Positions 4,817 to 5,862 of a stretch of 5,862 nt of DNA are shown here, in pieces. Both the position numbers and the translations under genes were made by a program. The notes beneath the pieces are model-generated. The model had not been told where the DNA came from, ran no database searches, and worked only from the letters and a program-made list of their open reading frames with translations. Source of the stretch: Methanomicrobiales archaeon (GTDB lineage: Archaea; Halobacteriota; Methanomicrobia; Methanomicrobiales; Methanospirillaceae); the NCBI GenBank assembly GCA_017883495.1, contig JADGNL010000067.1:1-5862 (forward strand), written 5' to 3'. The first letter of the stretch is position 1. Every line of letters begins with the position of its first letter.

Positions 4817-5862
4817 CTAAGGCAGTTTCATCAGCCGGACCGAGAGCGGCCGCTTGATCACCCCTGAGAAGTCGCGTGCCGCAACAAACTCGACGCCCCG
4901 GCCGACGAGGCGGTCGAGCAGGCGCTGGTCGACGGCCGTGTCCGCAACGACGCCGGCGATCTGGCCGTTTATACTTTCGAGCGTGCTCTCTATCTCGTCG
5001 GACCGCACTTCGGAGAGGACCGAGAAGTCGGCCGAGAGGAACCGAGCCACCATGTGGCCGGAGACACGCTCCAGGTGGTCGCGGAGCGAGGACTGTTCCT
5101 TCGGCGCGGGCTCGGGCGACGGTGCCGGCTCGACAGTCGGCACCGGGCTGTTGTTCTCGGGCGGGGCCTTTGCGATCGGGCGGCGTTCGCCATCCTCGGC
5201 ATAGTACTGTTCGCGGACGTACTCGACGGGGATCTTGTTTCGGAGGGCCTTGATGATCTCCTTTCTGGACATGTCCTCGACGGACTTGCCCCGGGGCGAG
5301 AATGCGACGAAGTCGATGTCGGCGATCTGGAGAAGCTCGCGGAGGATCAGCTCGCCACCACGGTCTCCGTCCAGGAACGCGGTCGCCGTCTTCTTATCCG
5401 AGAGGTCGACGATAGTCTCGGGGACGTTCGTCCCCTCGACTGCGACGGCGTTCTTGATGCCGTACTTGAGGAGGTTGATCACGTCAGCTCGCCCCTCCAC
5501 GATGATGATCGCATCCGAGTCGACGACATTCGGTCCGCCCGGGACCTTGTCCTCGCCGATCGCCTCGATCTTCTCGATACGGATCGCTTCGCGGACCTCG
5601 TCGAGGAGGATGTAGCTATCGATCGCCCCCTCGTCGAAGTGGTCCAGCAGGAGCTCCTTTGCCCGCTCGACGATCCGCCGACGCTTCGTGACTCGGATGT
5701 CCTCGATGGATTCGACCGCGACGCGAGCGACACACGGCCCGACGCGATCGATGGTCTCAAGCGAGGCCGCCAGGATGGCGGTCTCAGCCCGATCGAGTGA
5801 TGACGAGATGTAGATATCTCCCCTCGTCTCGCCCTTCTTACTAGTGATCTGGACGTCTATTC
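4817..5862 (-). CDS. dnaG: Archaeal DnaG-type primase (TOPRIM), 5' end outside window
   Basis: The minus-strand frame is open from the right edge (first full codon ends at 5860) to the stop TAG at 4817-4819; 347 residues are visible and roughly 60 N-terminal ones are probably missing. No start codon occurs in frame before the internal GTG at 5500, which lies in the middle of the TOPRIM domain and is not the true start. The TOPRIM signatures are IIIVEGRADV, with the catalytic Glu at visible residue 122, and FLDGDRGG with the DxD metal site at 164-166; DSYILLDEVREAIRIEKIEAI lies upstream. A Pro/Glu-rich linker (about 223-257) leads to a C-terminal helical domain. Archaeal DnaG has primase activity in vitro and is also a subunit of the RNA exosome, where it favours A-rich RNA; the main replicative primase in archaea is PriS/PriL. 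It is followed by UPF0058 and HEAT genes on the same strand. Confidence 0.96.
   Translation of the reverse strand, partial: IDVQITSKKGETRGDIYISSSLDRAETAILAASLETIDRVGPCVARVAVESIEDIRVTKRRRIVERAKELLLDHFDEGAIDSYILLDEVREAIRIEKIEAIGEDKVPGGPNVVDSDAIIIVEGRADVINLLKYGIKNAVAVEGTNVPETIVDLSDKKTATAFLDGDRGGELILRELLQIADIDFVAFSPRGKSVEDMSRKEIIKALRNKIPVEYVREQYYAEDGERRPIAKAPPENNSPVPTVEPAPSPEPAPKEQSSLRDHLERVSGHMVARFLSADFSVLSEVRSDEIESTLESINGQIAGVVADTAVDQRLLDRLVGRGVEFVAARDFSGVIKRPLSVRLMKLP

Noticed and set aside
4817..5500. A short 227-residue dnaG starting at GTG 5500
   Set aside because: Translation of the minus strand from 5860 to 5501 is open and encodes 120 further residues typical of archaeal DnaG; the GTG is the valine in IIIVEGRADV.
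5054..5800. A 248-codon open frame on the plus strand, antisense to dnaG
   Set aside because: The opposite strand encodes unmistakable TOPRIM motifs; the plus-strand frame is Asp/Leu/Arg-rich shadow sequence with no plausible SD or family match.
1..5862. Search for CRISPR arrays, insertion sequences, terminal inverted repeats, attachment sites or defence genes
   Set aside because: No regularly spaced repeats, transposase or integrase motifs, or long inverted repeats were seen by eye; the tRNA gene shows no flanking partial duplicate within the window.

Overview
The window looks like chromosomal DNA from a GC-rich euryarchaeal methanogen, most likely of the Methanomicrobiales (Methanoculleus-like). 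The archaeal signs are an archaeal-type DnaG primase, a PAC2-family proteasome assembly chaperone, a UPF0058 protein, a DUF473-like protein, a tRNA gene without an encoded CCA, TATA-type promoters (TATATAT/TTATATAT) about 26 bp upstream of inferred transcript starts, and Shine-Dalgarno sites matching the archaeal 16S tail (GGTGATC, GGAGG). The lineage is inferred from general protein resemblance, not from a database search.

Layout, left to right. (1) Positions 1-949, plus strand: the 3' part of a PAC2-family chaperone gene (its beginning lies outside the window) and a short gene resembling DUF473, translationally linked by an SD that overlaps the first gene's stop codon. (2) 1008-1082, plus strand: tRNA-Arg(UCU). 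(3) 1090-3093, minus strand: metG, methionyl-tRNA synthetase with a C-terminal tRNA-binding OB domain; it converges on the tRNA with only 7 bp between them. (4) 3135-3911, plus strand: a 258-residue protein I do not recognise, divergent from metG across a 41-bp gap. (5) 3912-4457, 4468-4764 and 4817-5862, all minus strand: a HEAT-repeat protein, a UPF0058 protein and the archaeal DnaG primase (5' end outside the window). Transcription order is dnaG, UPF0058, HEAT, with an internal promoter before UPF0058.

The region is very compact. No intergenic gap exceeds 58 bp and there is no stretch over 300 bases without a gene. Functions are mostly housekeeping: protein turnover, tRNA supply and charging, and replication priming or RNA-exosome work. 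I see no insertion sequence, CRISPR array, prophage gene, toxin-antitoxin pair or defence cassette. I do not see convincing evidence of a new multi-gene system. The items most worth a second look are the unrecognised 258-residue protein, the metG divergent promoter with apparently leaderless starts, the C-terminal HbYX-type ending on the chaperone, and the dnaG-UPF0058-HEAT gene string.
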